This document shows, piece by piece, positions 34,223-43,781 of a DNA stretch of 64,000 nucleotides. The notes beneath the pieces are model-generated. The model ran no database searches. It worked only from the letters and a program-made list of their open reading frames with translations, and was not told the origin of the DNA. A program made the translations under genes and the position numbers. Each line of letters begins with the position of its first letter. Position 1 is the stretch's first letter. Source of the stretch: Isosphaera pallida ATCC 43644 (GTDB lineage: Bacteria; Planctomycetota; Planctomycetia; Isosphaerales; Isosphaeraceae); assembly GCF_000186345.1 (NCBI RefSeq), contig NC_014962.1, positions 62,001-126,000 of the forward strand, read 5' to 3'.

Positions 34223-37200
34223 TCAATCAAGCCGCAACCGGTTCAACTCGACGCGGAGGTGTTCGAGATCCCAGAAGGCGACGTTGGCGTCGCCGGTAGC
34301 GATGGCCAGGGTGACGCCTCGGGGACAAAAAGTCAAGGCACCGACCGATCCCCGACCGGCGGGCAGACGGATCCAGGGTTGAGGTGGGTGGTTGTGGGAG
34401 TCGTTGATCCAGAGCCGGACCTGGTCGCGGCTGCCGACGGCGAGAAGGCGGCCGTCGCCGCTCCAGCGGAGGGCCGTGATGGGTTGGGCGGGGTCGTCGG
34501 CGGGAGGGGCCAGCATGATGAGCGAGCTGCCCTGGGACGAGGCGTTTGACGTGGTGTTGGGGTCGGGGAGGCGAAGCAACGCGACCGACCCGGAACGCAA
34601 GCCGACGGCCAAGGTGCGATGGTCGGGGGTGATATCGAGGCAGACGCCGCGATCGGGCAGCTCGATGCGTTCCACGACGCGGAGGCGTCCGGCGTCGTCC
34701 ACCTTCCAGCGGGTCAAGCGGTTGGAGGCGTCGAGGCTGTCGATTTCGTCGCCGGCGTCGTTGATCGTCAGGGCGGTGATCGGCTCGCGGGGGAACTCGT
34801 TGGGAGGGGGGATCAGAGGTTGAAAGGGCCAGGAGGCCGAGGAGACGTTGGACTGGGAGCGCGGTTTGGAAAGGATGGCGGCGACTGCGTCAGCTCGTCC
34901 CCGCCACCAACGGTTGCGGGTGAAGAACGTAAGCGCGGTGCGTTGGGGCGAGAGGGCCAGACGGGGCCCGCCGCCGCGTCCGCGTCCCACTGTTCGACGG
35001 TTGACCTCCTCCTCGCCGGGAGCTGGGAGGAAGAGGACACCCGTGTGGCCGACTGGATCGCTCGGCGGGTCCGATTGCGTTTCCGATTCAGGATCGAGCC
35101 ACGACTCCTCCTCGTCCATCGGGTCAAGCGTTGGACTGGGGGCCGGGGTGCGAAGATGATCCGAACTCCATAACCAGATCCCTCGACTATCGACGGCAAT
35201 CAGGGTGTCGTCGTGGAGGAAACGCGCCTGAACCTGAGGCGAAGGGATCGGAATGACGCTGGAGTCAGGCGAGGTCAAGCCGCTGGAGGTGAGCAGTCGG
35301 AAGGGCTGATGGGAGGGTTTGTAGGGGGACGCGGTGGCGGAGGAGGGGGAGGAGACGGCGGGATCCAGCAACCAGACCCCGCCATTGAACCCAATGCCTT
35401 CGACGGTCGAGTTGGCGTTGCCGCTGGAGTCGGCGGCGTTGCCGGGGTTGGCTTGATCCAGGCTGGGGCGAGGAGCGGCGGCGGTCAGACGTCCTGCGGT
35501 GTTGAAGTCCAAGGTGTTGGCTGGGGTGGGGAGTTCCAGTGCGCGTTTTAGGCCAATAGGGGCTTGGATCGACCAGATTCGCACCTGTCCCGAGGCGTCG
35601 GCCACTGCCAGGCGGCGTCCATCGGGAGAGAAGGCGAGACGTTCGGGGAGCTGGTCGGTCTCCAGTCGCGCCACGAGTTGCCCGCTTCGAGGATCCCAAA
35701 GCTCGACTCCCGGAGTCGTCGAGCCGGTCACCGCCAGAAATTCGTCGGTCGGACTGAACTGGAGCGAACGAAGGGGAGCCAAACGGGTTTCCAGAATCGC
35801 GCGGGGGGAACCGGTTTCGGCCTGCCAGATTTGCACAGTTTCCCGCGTGGCAACCGCCACTAGGGCGTCGTTGGCCACGGCTAGCCAAGTCACCGGCGAA
35901 GCGACGACAAATTCGCCCAAGGGCGAGCCGTCCTCGCCGGACACCAAGCGAATCTCGTCGCCGCCAAAGAGGGCGAAACCCAAGAGGCGACCGTCGGTTG
36001 AGAGGTCGAGCAGTTGCGGAACCAGATCGTTGCCCACGTTGACCAGCAGATCCCAGGAGGCGAGAGGTTGTGGGACGAAGGCGGTGGAGGTTGCGAAGGT
36101 TTCGGATGCCGACAAGGGGGGGTGAGACCTTCCGCCGTTGGTTTCGGACTGGACGACATTGGAGGGTGAGTCATTGGGAGGTGAGTCGGAGGGGGCCGAC
36201 GTGGAATCGCGCGGGAGGAACTCGTCGAGGTTCCAGAGTTGGATGAGGAAAGAACGACTCTCGCCAACTTGGGTGGCCACTGGACGGTCGATGGTGACCG
36301 CGCGGTGGCCTGGAATCGACGTGATTACATAAATGAATTCGCGGTCCACAAGCCAGGGAGCCGTGGGGTGTCCGGTTTTGGGGTTGAAGGCCACCACGCC
36401 GCGTCCGCCGCTAGCTGGACCCAGCGGACCCAACGGACTCAACGCCAGTCCGCTTCCGAATAAAGGCGAGGGGCGCCGCGTACCGGAAGGGAGGAGGTCG
36501 CGGGCGGCGACAAGGTTGTGTCGTTGGATGTCCTGGCGTGTGGTGACGTTCCACACCGTCAGTTCCGAACCATCGCGGCTTTGACTCAGGAGATGGTTGG
36601 GGTCGGGGAAAAGCAACGAGAGGACCCGGCCGGCGTCGAGGGTTCCCTCGTGGGCGACACCGCGGGAGGCGAGGAATCCCACTGCGCGGTCGCGGAGTCT
36701 CAAAGGCAGGTCGGCCAGGTCGGGGGACACGGCCGTGAGGGGGAGGCCGTTTTTGGTACGGTTGATGAGGGTGATGGGGGTGGAGGGACCGGGGGAGGCG
36801 GTGAGTTCCTCCAGACGGTCGCGGGCTTCGAGGATGAGGGCTAGACCGCGGTTGCGCCGGTCGGGGGTGGTGGAGCTTTCGATGAGGCTCGCTTCGCCCA
36901 GGATGCGCTGGAGGACCTCGCGGTTCAGTTCGGCTTGAGCGAGCACGGCCCGGTCGCGGTCGGCGGCGACCTGGAGGTAGGCGACAGTGACCACCGCCGT
37001 GATTACCGCCGCGGCAGCCAGAGTCACGCTGGACATGGCTGGGTTGCGGCGGGCGAACCGCCATAGACGGCCCACCGGACTGATCCGCCGGGCTTTGACC
37101 GGCTCATGGTTGAGGAATCGTTCGAGATCCTCAGCCAACTCGCCGGCGGTGCGGTAGCGATCCTCGGGACGTTTGGCCATGGCCTTGAGAATGATCGTCT

Positions 37201-38479
37201 CCAGGTCGCGGGCAATCCGCGGCTGGTGGACCCGGGGGGCGGTGGGCTCGACCCCCACGATCGAGCGAATCAGCTCGTTGAGGTCGGTGGTTTCAAAGGG
37301 TGGTTTCAGGGTGGCCAGTTCGTAGAGGGTCGCTCCCAGGCTATAAATATCGGTTCGGCCGTCGAGCGGTTTGGATTCGGCTTGTTCGGGACTCATGTAC
37401 TTGGGTGTGCCTACGACGCCTCCCGAATGAGTCAAACCGGGGTCGCTCAGACGACGAGCCAGGCCGAAGTCGGCCACCCATACCATCCCACGCGCGTCGA
37501 TCAGCAGGTTGGAGGGTTTGATGTCCCGATGAATCACCCCACGTTGATGGGCGTAATCCAGCGCCTGGGCAGCTTGCAGGCCGACCCGGGCCACCCAGCG
37601 GTCGTATTCGGAACCCTCGGGCGGTTGGAAGATGGGGCCGGTGGGGGTGGCGACCGGCGAGGGAAGGTCCAGGTCGAGCTCGAAGTCGGACTCCGGGCCG
37701 TCGGTCGAGCGGTCCGGGCCGCCTGGTCGGGAACCGGAAGGGGCTTGAGTCTGGCTCGTCTCTGCTGGTAGATGGGTGGGAGGGCCGGGACGAGTCGAGA
37801 GCGGGTGGGTGGGCCGCTCGGCCTGGATTAAACGCCGACGCCTCAGCACCCGATCGAGCCCGACTCCCTCGATGCGTTGCATGGCGTAGTAGCATAAGCC
37901 GTGCGACTCGCCCACGTCGAAGACCGGCACGATATGGGTGTGGTGCAGTCCGGCGGCGACCCGGGCTTCGTTGAGGAAGCGGCGGCGATCGCGTCCCCGA
38001 GCGCCGGGGCCAGCGCGGAGTACCTTGAGGGCGACGGGGCGCTCCAATCCCAGGTGAAGCGCCTCGAAGACCACCCCCATGCCGCCTTGTCCCAGTTCGC
38101 CGAGGATGCGGTAGCCCGCGATTTCGCGTCCGGGTTCCAGGTGGTCGGGTCGTTTGGTCAAGCGCGACGAGGCGCTGCCGGCCAGGCCGTGAACCAACCG
38201 CAATCCTTCCAGGGCGGCCCGGAGGTCGTCGGCCAGTTCGGGGGGATAGTCGCGGAGGAACTCCTCCAGGGGGGGAGCTGCGCCCGCCTCGATCCGTTCG
38301 AGGTACCGTTCCACCGCGTCGCCCAGCAGATCCTCCTCCTCTTCGGCGGCGAACGAGGGGGTGGGATCGGAGATAGCGGGGGGCTGATCGGCGTTGGACC
38401 CTGGGAACTCCTCCCGTGGCGTGGTCAGCGCCTCAAGACCCGGCGGGGGCGGGTTCGTTGCTTGGCGCTCGGCGGTCAT
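34223..38479 (-). CDS. Large Ser/Thr protein kinase with WD40-like C-terminal region
   Basis: 1418-residue transmembrane kinase. A short N-terminal helical region (LRDYPPELADDLRAALEGL) precedes the kinase domain: GYRILGELGQGGMGVVFEA, VALKVL, GVIHRDIKPSNLLID, ADFGLAR and GTPKYMSPEQAESK are all intact, so it should be active. An insertion of roughly 90 residues, rich in Pro/Ser/Thr, separates the N-lobe region from YDRWVARVGLQAAQALDYAH. A single helix (SSVTLAAAAVITAVVTVAYL) then leads to about 800 residues of degenerate WD40-type repeats (for example LAFSPDGRRLAVADASGQVRIW, LRWSGDGRLLAVGSRDQVRLW). Overlaps the upstream sigma factor gene by four bases (ATGA), which implies translational coupling. 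Confidence 0.93.
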   Translation of the reverse strand: MTAERQATNPPPPGLEALTTPREEFPGSNADQPPAISDPTPSFAAEEEEDLLGDAVERYLERIEAGAAPPLEEFLRDYPPELADDLRAALEGLRLVHGLAGSASSRLTKRPDHLEPGREIAGYRILGELGQGGMGVVFEALHLGLERPVALKVLRAGPGARGRDRRRFLNEARVAAGLHHTHIVPVFDVGESHGLCYYAMQRIEGVGLDRVLRRRRLIQAERPTHPLSTRPGPPTHLPAETSQTQAPSGSRPGGPDRSTDGPESDFELDLDLPSPVATPTGPIFQPPEGSEYDRWVARVGLQAAQALDYAHQRGVIHRDIKPSNLLIDARGMVWVADFGLARRLSDPGLTHSGGVVGTPKYMSPEQAESKPLDGRTDIYSLGATLYELATLKPPFETTDLNELIRSIVGVEPTAPRVHQPRIARDLETIILKAMAKRPEDRYRTAGELAEDLERFLNHEPVKARRISPVGRLWRFARRNPAMSSVTLAAAAVITAVVTVAYLQVAADRDRAVLAQAELNREVLQRILGEASLIESSTTPDRRNRGLALILEARDRLEELTASPGPSTPITLINRTKNGLPLTAVSPDLADLPLRLRDRAVGFLASRGVAHEGTLDAGRVLSLLFPDPNHLLSQSRDGSELTVWNVTTRQDIQRHNLVAARDLLPSGTRRPSPLFGSGLALSPLGPLGPASGGRGVVAFNPKTGHPTAPWLVDREFIYVITSIPGHRAVTIDRPVATQVGESRSFLIQLWNLDEFLPRDSTSAPSDSPPNDSPSNVVQSETNGGRSHPPLSASETFATSTAFVPQPLASWDLLVNVGNDLVPQLLDLSTDGRLLGFALFGGDEIRLVSGEDGSPLGEFVVASPVTWLAVANDALVAVATRETVQIWQAETGSPRAILETRLAPLRSLQFSPTDEFLAVTGSTTPGVELWDPRSGQLVARLETDQLPERLAFSPDGRRLAVADASGQVRIWSIQAPIGLKRALELPTPANTLDFNTAGRLTAAAPRPSLDQANPGNAADSSGNANSTVEGIGFNGGVWLLDPAVSSPSSATASPYKPSHQPFRLLTSSGLTSPDSSVIPIPSPQVQARFLHDDTLIAVDSRGIWLWSSDHLRTPAPSPTLDPMDEEESWLDPESETQSDPPSDPVGHTGVLFLPAPGEEEVNRRTVGRGRGGGPRLALSPQRTALTFFTRNRWWRGRADAVAAILSKPRSQSNVSSASWPFQPLIPPPNEFPREPITALTINDAGDEIDSLDASNRLTRWKVDDAGRLRVVERIELPDRGVCLDITPDHRTLAVGLRSGSVALLRLPDPNTTSNASSQGSSLIMLAPPADDPAQPITALRWSGDGRLLAVGSRDQVRLWINDSHNHPPQPWIRLPAGRGSVGALTFCPRGVTLAIATGDANVAFWDLEHLRVELNRLRLD

Positions 38480-39153
38480 GGGGAGAAGCCCTCCGCTTTG
38501 AGAGATCCGCCAGGTGGCCCCTCGAGTTGTCGTTTAACCGTTTTCAGCCCCCGCGCCCAAATGCCTCGGGCCACCTTTCGGCTTATCCCCAGACGTTCGC
38601 CGATGGCCTCGAACGACAATCCTTCGACATGGTAGAGCCAGAGAACGTCGGCTTCGTTGCTGGGAAGTTGGGCCAGGGCGTCGGCCAGTAACACGGTCAA
38701 TTCGCGGTTGCTGGCCGCCTCACTGGGACTGGTCTGGCTGAGAGCTAGCATGTCCAAGAGCCGCGCGGGACCCCCGCCAACCGCGGAATCGCCTCCTTCC
38801 CCGCCGGGGGTCACAGGCACGTCCAAGGGTAAGGGGGCGATTCCGCCGGCTCGTTTGACTCGGTTGTGGTAGCGGCCTAGGTCGGCCAGCTTTTGTCCCA
38901 CAAGACGCCTCATCCAGCCCACCAGCGCGGCCTCGTTGGTCCCGGTGAACTGGGGAAACTGCCGCACCACCTCCACCAATGCTTCTTGAACCACGTCGGA
39001 GAGCTCGACCTTCTCGCGGAGTTTGGCCCCAAGGCCCGAGCGGACTACCATCCGCAGGTAGTTGCGGTACAGCGCGCAAAGATCCCCTAGTGCCTCGGCC
39101 TGGCCCTCTTTGGCGCGTGCGATCAATTCAACGGGCGGAACAGCGGGATTCAT
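38476..39153 (-). CDS. ECF-like RNA polymerase sigma factor
   Basis: 225 residues from ATG 39153; an ATG at 39210 is an alternative and neither has a strong ribosome site. Region 2 is visible as LCALYRNYLRMVVRSGLGAKLREKVELSDVVQEALVEVVRQF and region 4 as LPSNEADVLWLYHVEGLSFEAIGERLGISRKVARGIWARGLKTVKRQL. No anti-sigma factor follows. Instead the gene ends in a four-base overlap with the big kinase, a layout seen repeatedly in planctomycetes, suggesting that the kinase senses a signal and controls this or another sigma factor by phosphorylation. Confidence 0.9.
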   Translation of the reverse strand: MNPAVPPVELIARAKEGQAEALGDLCALYRNYLRMVVRSGLGAKLREKVELSDVVQEALVEVVRQFPQFTGTNEAALVGWMRRLVGQKLADLGRYHNRVKRAGGIAPLPLDVPVTPGGEGGDSAVGGGPARLLDMLALSQTSPSEAASNRELTVLLADALAQLPSNEADVLWLYHVEGLSFEAIGERLGISRKVARGIWARGLKTVKRQLEGPPGGSLKAEGFSP

Positions 39154-39546
39154 GGCGGGCGTCGCCTGGAGTTTACGACTTCGCGCGACGGAAACACCAT
39201 CGTCACGCATCAGCGTCCAGTAAAAGGACAAGATGAGCAACGGCGTGGACCGCGGCGCTTCGATTACGATCCCCGATTGGTTTCGTTCCGAACGGGGCCG
39301 ATCGAACAGCTCGGAAACCACGCCCTGGCGGAGCTTGGAGTCATCTCGACACCTCAATCGTGACGTGAAGCGGGTCGATTTGACAAGCCCTCGTTTTATC
39401 CGAGGCGGTCCTCTCGTTCCCAAAGTCCGTAAGGTGGGTGGGACGATGAGCAACAAGAAGATCATGGCTCCTCATCGCGCGACCCCGTTTGGATTCATTC
39501 GGTTCCGCGCTGTCCGGGTCGATCGGTTTCACAGCGAGATGGATCA
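39154..39546. other. 393-bp divergent intergenic region
   Basis: Upstream of the sigma factor (minus) and the thioesterase (plus). An open frame reaches through it to 39465 but has no coding character I can defend. No clear promoter motif stands out. Confidence 0.4.
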
Positions 39547-39924
39547 ATGAAATTTCGAACCCGACGGTTGGTGCTGCCCAAGGATCTCAACTCCAGCCAG
39601 AAGCTCTTCGGAGGGCGGCTGCTGGAGTGGATCGACGAGGAATGCGGCATCCACGCCATGCTGGAGATGAAAACGCCACGGGTTGTCACCAAGGTCATCA
39701 GCCAGATCGACTTCAAAGCGCCCGCGGTCAGGGGGGACGTGATCGAAATCGGCATCGACACCATCCGTTACGGCCGTACTTCGATCACGCTCCGTATTGA
39801 GGTTTTCAATCGGACGAGCGGCGTCACGATGTTGACGATTGATCAGTTCGTGATGGTATCGGTTGACGAACACGGCCAACCCACCCCCCACGGTGTTACT
39901 GGTCCGGAGACCGAGGAAGCGTAA
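39547..39924 (+). CDS. Acyl-CoA thioesterase, hotdog fold
   Basis: Hydrolyses acyl-CoA to free acid and CoA. 125 residues, a single hotdog domain: NSSQKLFGGRLLEWIDEECGIHA (GG-L-LxWxD signature helix), VVTKVISQIDFKAPAVRGDVIEI and RYGRTSITLRIEVFNRTSG. It matches the YciA/BFIT-like group in length and motif order. It is convergent with the KaiC-like gene and no fatty acid genes are adjacent, so it may be a housekeeping enzyme. Confidence 0.9.
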   Translation: MKFRTRRLVLPKDLNSSQKLFGGRLLEWIDEECGIHAMLEMKTPRVVTKVISQIDFKAPAVRGDVIEIGIDTIRYGRTSITLRIEVFNRTSGVTMLTIDQFVMVSVDEHGQPTPHGVTGPETEEA

Positions 39925-39984
39925 TCGAAACCCCCATCCCGGACCTGGTTGTTTCGACGCGACTTCGCGCCGACAATTCACGTG

Positions 39985-40896
39985 TTAGAGGAATTCCAAG
40001 CCTGATTCGACGATCCGGTAAACTTTGATACCCTCGTCGCAAACGCTGCCGCGATGCTTGGCCACATGGAGGGCCCGGCCATAGCCGTTGTTGAGTTTGG
40101 TGCGGCCCATGAAGATGATGGTGTTGGCGTTAGCGAAGAGATCTCCCTCGCTGATGGGCGCAGTCACCAAATCGTCCAACATCACCTGAGGCGTGGTGTA
40201 AAGGTAGAGGCAACCGATTTCGTCGTGTCGATAGCGATGGTCGGAATGGGCGACTTGGTCGGCCACACTTCGGAACCGTTCGCGGAAGACCTCGCGGGCC
40301 AGCCAGTCGGCCTCGCGGCGCAGAACCTGGTGATACAGATACTCGAAAAGTTCAAACTGGATCGAATCGGCGAAGCGGTCGGTCGGTTCCACGCCGTCGA
40401 AGACCACCCGCCGGACCCCTCGGACGAACCAGGCGTAATGCCAGGCGGCGGCGCGTCGGAGGGTTCGGGCGAGATCAACTTTCCATTCGTGCCAGGCGTC
40501 GGCTTCCAGGTCGCGTCGGGTGACGCGCTTGCCTGCGTGATGGAACGGGCGGAACCAATCGCCCAGGGGGCGTTGGAACTCGAACGGGTACTCAAGCGGA
40601 TCGAGCGCGGGGTCGTGAGGGCCGGTGTTGGGATGCTCGGTCAGGATCCAGTCGTCGAGGCGTTGAGCGTAGGCAGCGTGGTTTTGGGAGTCGCCCCGAC
40701 TGGCCAGGTCGCAAACGATCCCACGACAGGACTCGGCTGGATCGCGTCGGCCCTGAGCGGCCCAGGTTAGACCCAGTTGGGTTTTTCCCACGCCGGTGGC
40801 CCCCGCCACCACCGTGAGGGTTCCAGGCAGCAACCCTCCTCCCAACGCTTGGTCGAGTACGGGAAGACCAAAAGCTTGACGACGCTTCACGGTCAT
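39985..40896 (-). CDS. KaiC/RadA-like P-loop ATPase
   Basis: 303 residues from ATG 40896 (no clear ribosome site; the frame extends to 41079). The N-terminus LPVLDQALGGGLLPGTLTVVAGATGVGKTQLGLTWA has the KaiC-family preface and Walker A. VRRVVFDGVEP is the likely Walker B. The middle (FEFQRPLGDWFRPFHHAGKRV to RFRSVADQVAHSDH) differs from KaiC and is rich in Arg, His and Trp; TNTIIFMGRTKLNNGYGRALHVAKHRGS-like residues near the end resemble the RecA-core C-terminal strands. No KaiB, histidine kinase or DNA-repair genes are close, so the role is open. Confidence 0.8.
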   Translation of the reverse strand: MTVKRRQAFGLPVLDQALGGGLLPGTLTVVAGATGVGKTQLGLTWAAQGRRDPAESCRGIVCDLASRGDSQNHAAYAQRLDDWILTEHPNTGPHDPALDPLEYPFEFQRPLGDWFRPFHHAGKRVTRRDLEADAWHEWKVDLARTLRRAAAWHYAWFVRGVRRVVFDGVEPTDRFADSIQFELFEYLYHQVLRREADWLAREVFRERFRSVADQVAHSDHRYRHDEIGCLYLYTTPQVMLDDLVTAPISEGDLFANANTIIFMGRTKLNNGYGRALHVAKHRGSVCDEGIKVYRIVESGLEFL

Positions 40897-41419
40897 GAAG
40901 GCGATCCGGGAGGAAGTTGCGGAGATTGCAACCAAGAAAGGCTGTCCACGTGGGAGGCAACGGCTTCGCGTTGGCGGTAGGGACGACGCGACGGGGTGGT
41001 GACTAGGGAGGGAAGTGGAGAGGACCGCGGGAATGTCCACGATGCCGGCAATGGTACCGCGTAGCGACGCTTCCGGCAACCCAGCCCGAAATCATCGGGG
41101 AATCGACCAAGCGAACGGGAAGAATCGCGGCGTCATTGTTGTGATCGGTAGACTCGCGCCAGGCGTCATGGTGGGTGGAATTGATCAAGTTGCTGAATCC
41201 GGTTGACCGAGATTGTGAATGGTGACGCTAAAGCCCTCCCGACCGCCAGAAGTCCGTCCGGGAAGCGGAGGGGCGTCCAAGAATCGCTTAAGGGATTCGG
41301 AGACCGTCGAGAGGGCAACGTCAATGAATGGATGGAACCTGGATCGTGCGGGAGCTTGTCGGGAGTGGATCGGGACCACTCCGGCCTCGTCACGTTCACC
41401 CTGGCGAAGGAACCGCGAT
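40897..41419. other. 523-bp divergent intergenic region
   Basis: Upstream of the KaiC-like gene (minus) and the secretin gene (plus). Open frames extend into it from both sides but lack ribosome sites and family similarity. No repeat or hairpin is evident. Confidence 0.4.
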
Positions 41420-43558
41420 ATGATCGCGCGACGGTTTCAAACCCTCTTGACGAGAACTCACGGTCTCCGCCGCGTCGGGCTGACGTGTTGGAGTGCCGCC
41501 TTGATTTCGGGATCCTGGGGCATGGCCCCTTCGATCTCCTTCGCGCAACAGCCTCCGCCGGTTGAGGTACCGACCCCAGCTCCGGCTCCAGTGCCTTTGC
41601 CAGAGGATCCGCCCCTGCCCACCCCGATTGTGCCGATTCCCGAGGTCCCGCCGATTCCGGAGGCCGCCACGCTTCCCGCTACAGCCGCGACTTCCGCGCC
41701 GGCCCGAGTGGCGGTTCGCCCGGCCCAGGATGGCCAAGCAGAACCGGGCAATTTGCCCCAGGCGCTGCCCAACGCCGCCGCCGAGAACACGCCGCCGCTT
41801 CCTGAGGAGGTGGCCGACCCCAAAATGTCGGCCAAGGAGTTGGAAAATCTGACTCCCTACACCAACATCCCCAACCCGCGCCCGATCACTGGCCAAATCG
41901 CCGAACTCTTCGAGTTGATCCAGGATCCCAGCGTTGAGTTGAGCGTCGTGGTAGGGCGGGGCAAGGTGATTCAGCTTCGCGAGCAGCCCCTGCGGTTCAT
42001 TTTGGGCAACCCGCGGATCGCCACCTTGTCGTTCCCGCCTAGCGACGTGCAGTCGCTGGCTCAGTTGGATCGGCCCAGCGACGCGCGTTTGTTTGTGGTC
42101 TACGGTATCCAAGCTGGCACTACGACCCTGACCATCTGGGACAAGAACAACGTCCCCACCACCTTCCTGGTGCGGGTCTCGGTAGACACGCTGGACATCC
42201 AGAATCAGATCCGCGCTGTGTTTCCCGGCACCGACGTGACGGTGCGGCAATCGGCCAACCAGATTATCCTGGAGGGCCAGGTGCCCGACACCAAAACGAT
42301 GAACGAGGTGATCCGTTTGGTCAACGGCCTGTTGGTGAGCAACCAGGCGGGTGAGGTCCGGGCCCCAACCGGCGCGGGTGGCGGCGGTGGTGGTCAATCG
42401 GTTGGGGCGTTCGCCGCGGCCGAGCGAGCCTTGGGCGATGAGGCTCCCTCCGGAATCAGCCCTCAAATTATCAACCGGCTGCGGGTACCGGGGCCGCGTC
42501 AGATTTTGCTCAAGGTCAAGCTCGCCGAACTCAACCGTACGGCGATCCGGGAAATCGGAGCCAACTGGCTGCGGGGGCGCAATAATTCGCTCATCGGATC
42601 CCAGATCGGCGGGATCGCCGGGTTTACCACCGAAACCAATACTCAAATGACCGCTGCGTTCGCCGCGCCGTCGTTCGGACGACCGGGCATCGCCGGTGGT
42701 CAGCCCATCCCTGGCTCGGTGACCGGTAGCCTGATTCAGGGCATCGACACCCTGCTCAATGCCACGGCGGGGTCCGCCCTGCAACCCTCGGCGCAACTCT
42801 TTGGCATCTTCCGAGCCGGCGAGTTCGACCTCTTCCTCAACGCGCTGCGCACCAACAACCTGGCCACGATCTTGGCCGAACCCAACCTCACGGCGCTGGA
42901 TGGCCAACCGGCCCGCGTGATCGCTGGGGGTGAGATTCCCTTCCCGGTACCTCAGTTGGGAGCCGGCGGGGGCGGGGGTGGGGCGGTCATCACGATCCAG
43001 TTCCGGCCCTTCGGCGCGATCCTAACCTTCCTGCCGCAGATTCTGGAGGACGACTTGATTCGTCTGGATGTCGAGCCGGTTTTCAGCACGCCCAACCAAG
43101 GTTTGGGTACCTCGATCAACGGCACGGCGGTTCCCGGCTTCAACACCCGCTCGGCCCGCACGGTGGTCCAACTCCGCGAAGGGGAGACCCTGGCGATCGC
43201 TGGGTTGATCCAGAAGAACAACCAGGCGGCGACGAACCGGATTCCTCTGCTGGGCGACGCGCCGATTGTTGGTCCCCTGTTCAGCCGGAACCGGTTCGAG
43301 ACGCTGGAGACCGAACTGATCGTGATCGTGACCCCGTACCTGATCGCGCCGATGGGTGAGGGGGAGGTGCCCAAGGTGCCCACCGACTACGTTGACGAGC
43401 CGAACGATATCGAGTTTTTCATACTTGGTCGAACCGAGGGTAAGACTGGCATCCCCCACCGCTCGACAATCCAGCATCACACACCGTTCACGCTGCAGAA
43501 GCATTTCGCCAGCGAAAACCAGTGGGTCGTCGGTCCCCACGGTCACTCGTCCGACTGA
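41420..43558 (+). CDS. Secretin of a Tad-like type II/IV pilus system
   Basis: Outer-membrane channel subunit, 712 residues from ATG 41420 (AAGGA eight bases upstream). A signal peptide (VGLTCWSAALISGSWGMAPSISFAQ) is followed by a Pro-rich stretch, then the pilus-assembly N-terminal domain (VVVGRGKVIQLREQPLRFILGNPRIATLSF), a BON-like segment (TDVTVRQSANQIILEGQVPD) and a glycine-rich loop. The secretin domain includes LKVKLAELNRTAIREIGANW, ILAEPNLTALDGQPARVIAGGEIPFPVP, and a C-terminal VVQLREGETLAIAGLIQ with IVIVTPYLIAPM. It matches CpaC/RcpA rather than GspD. It begins a run with the OmpA-like and TPR genes. Confidence 0.92.
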   Translation: MIARRFQTLLTRTHGLRRVGLTCWSAALISGSWGMAPSISFAQQPPPVEVPTPAPAPVPLPEDPPLPTPIVPIPEVPPIPEAATLPATAATSAPARVAVRPAQDGQAEPGNLPQALPNAAAENTPPLPEEVADPKMSAKELENLTPYTNIPNPRPITGQIAELFELIQDPSVELSVVVGRGKVIQLREQPLRFILGNPRIATLSFPPSDVQSLAQLDRPSDARLFVVYGIQAGTTTLTIWDKNNVPTTFLVRVSVDTLDIQNQIRAVFPGTDVTVRQSANQIILEGQVPDTKTMNEVIRLVNGLLVSNQAGEVRAPTGAGGGGGGQSVGAFAAAERALGDEAPSGISPQIINRLRVPGPRQILLKVKLAELNRTAIREIGANWLRGRNNSLIGSQIGGIAGFTTETNTQMTAAFAAPSFGRPGIAGGQPIPGSVTGSLIQGIDTLLNATAGSALQPSAQLFGIFRAGEFDLFLNALRTNNLATILAEPNLTALDGQPARVIAGGEIPFPVPQLGAGGGGGGAVITIQFRPFGAILTFLPQILEDDLIRLDVEPVFSTPNQGLGTSINGTAVPGFNTRSARTVVQLREGETLAIAGLIQKNNQAATNRIPLLGDAPIVGPLFSRNRFETLETELIVIVTPYLIAPMGEGEVPKVPTDYVDEPNDIEFFILGRTEGKTGIPHRSTIQHHTPFTLQKHFASENQWVVGPHGHSSD

Positions 43559-43781
43559 CTAATCGCCTGATCGAAGCGTCGCCGACGGTTGGTTTTCACG
43601 CCGTTGGCCGGAGGCGGGAACCGAGCTGGACGCGCCGGGTGTCCGCCTCCCCAGTTGGTGTGGACGTCGCCCTCTTCACGCCGGCCGTCGAGGATGACCC
43701 GGCCTGACACGATCGACCCATCGTGCCGGTCCCACGCCTTGGGATAGATTCTTTTGACCCCCGTGCCAGGAACGCGAACCC

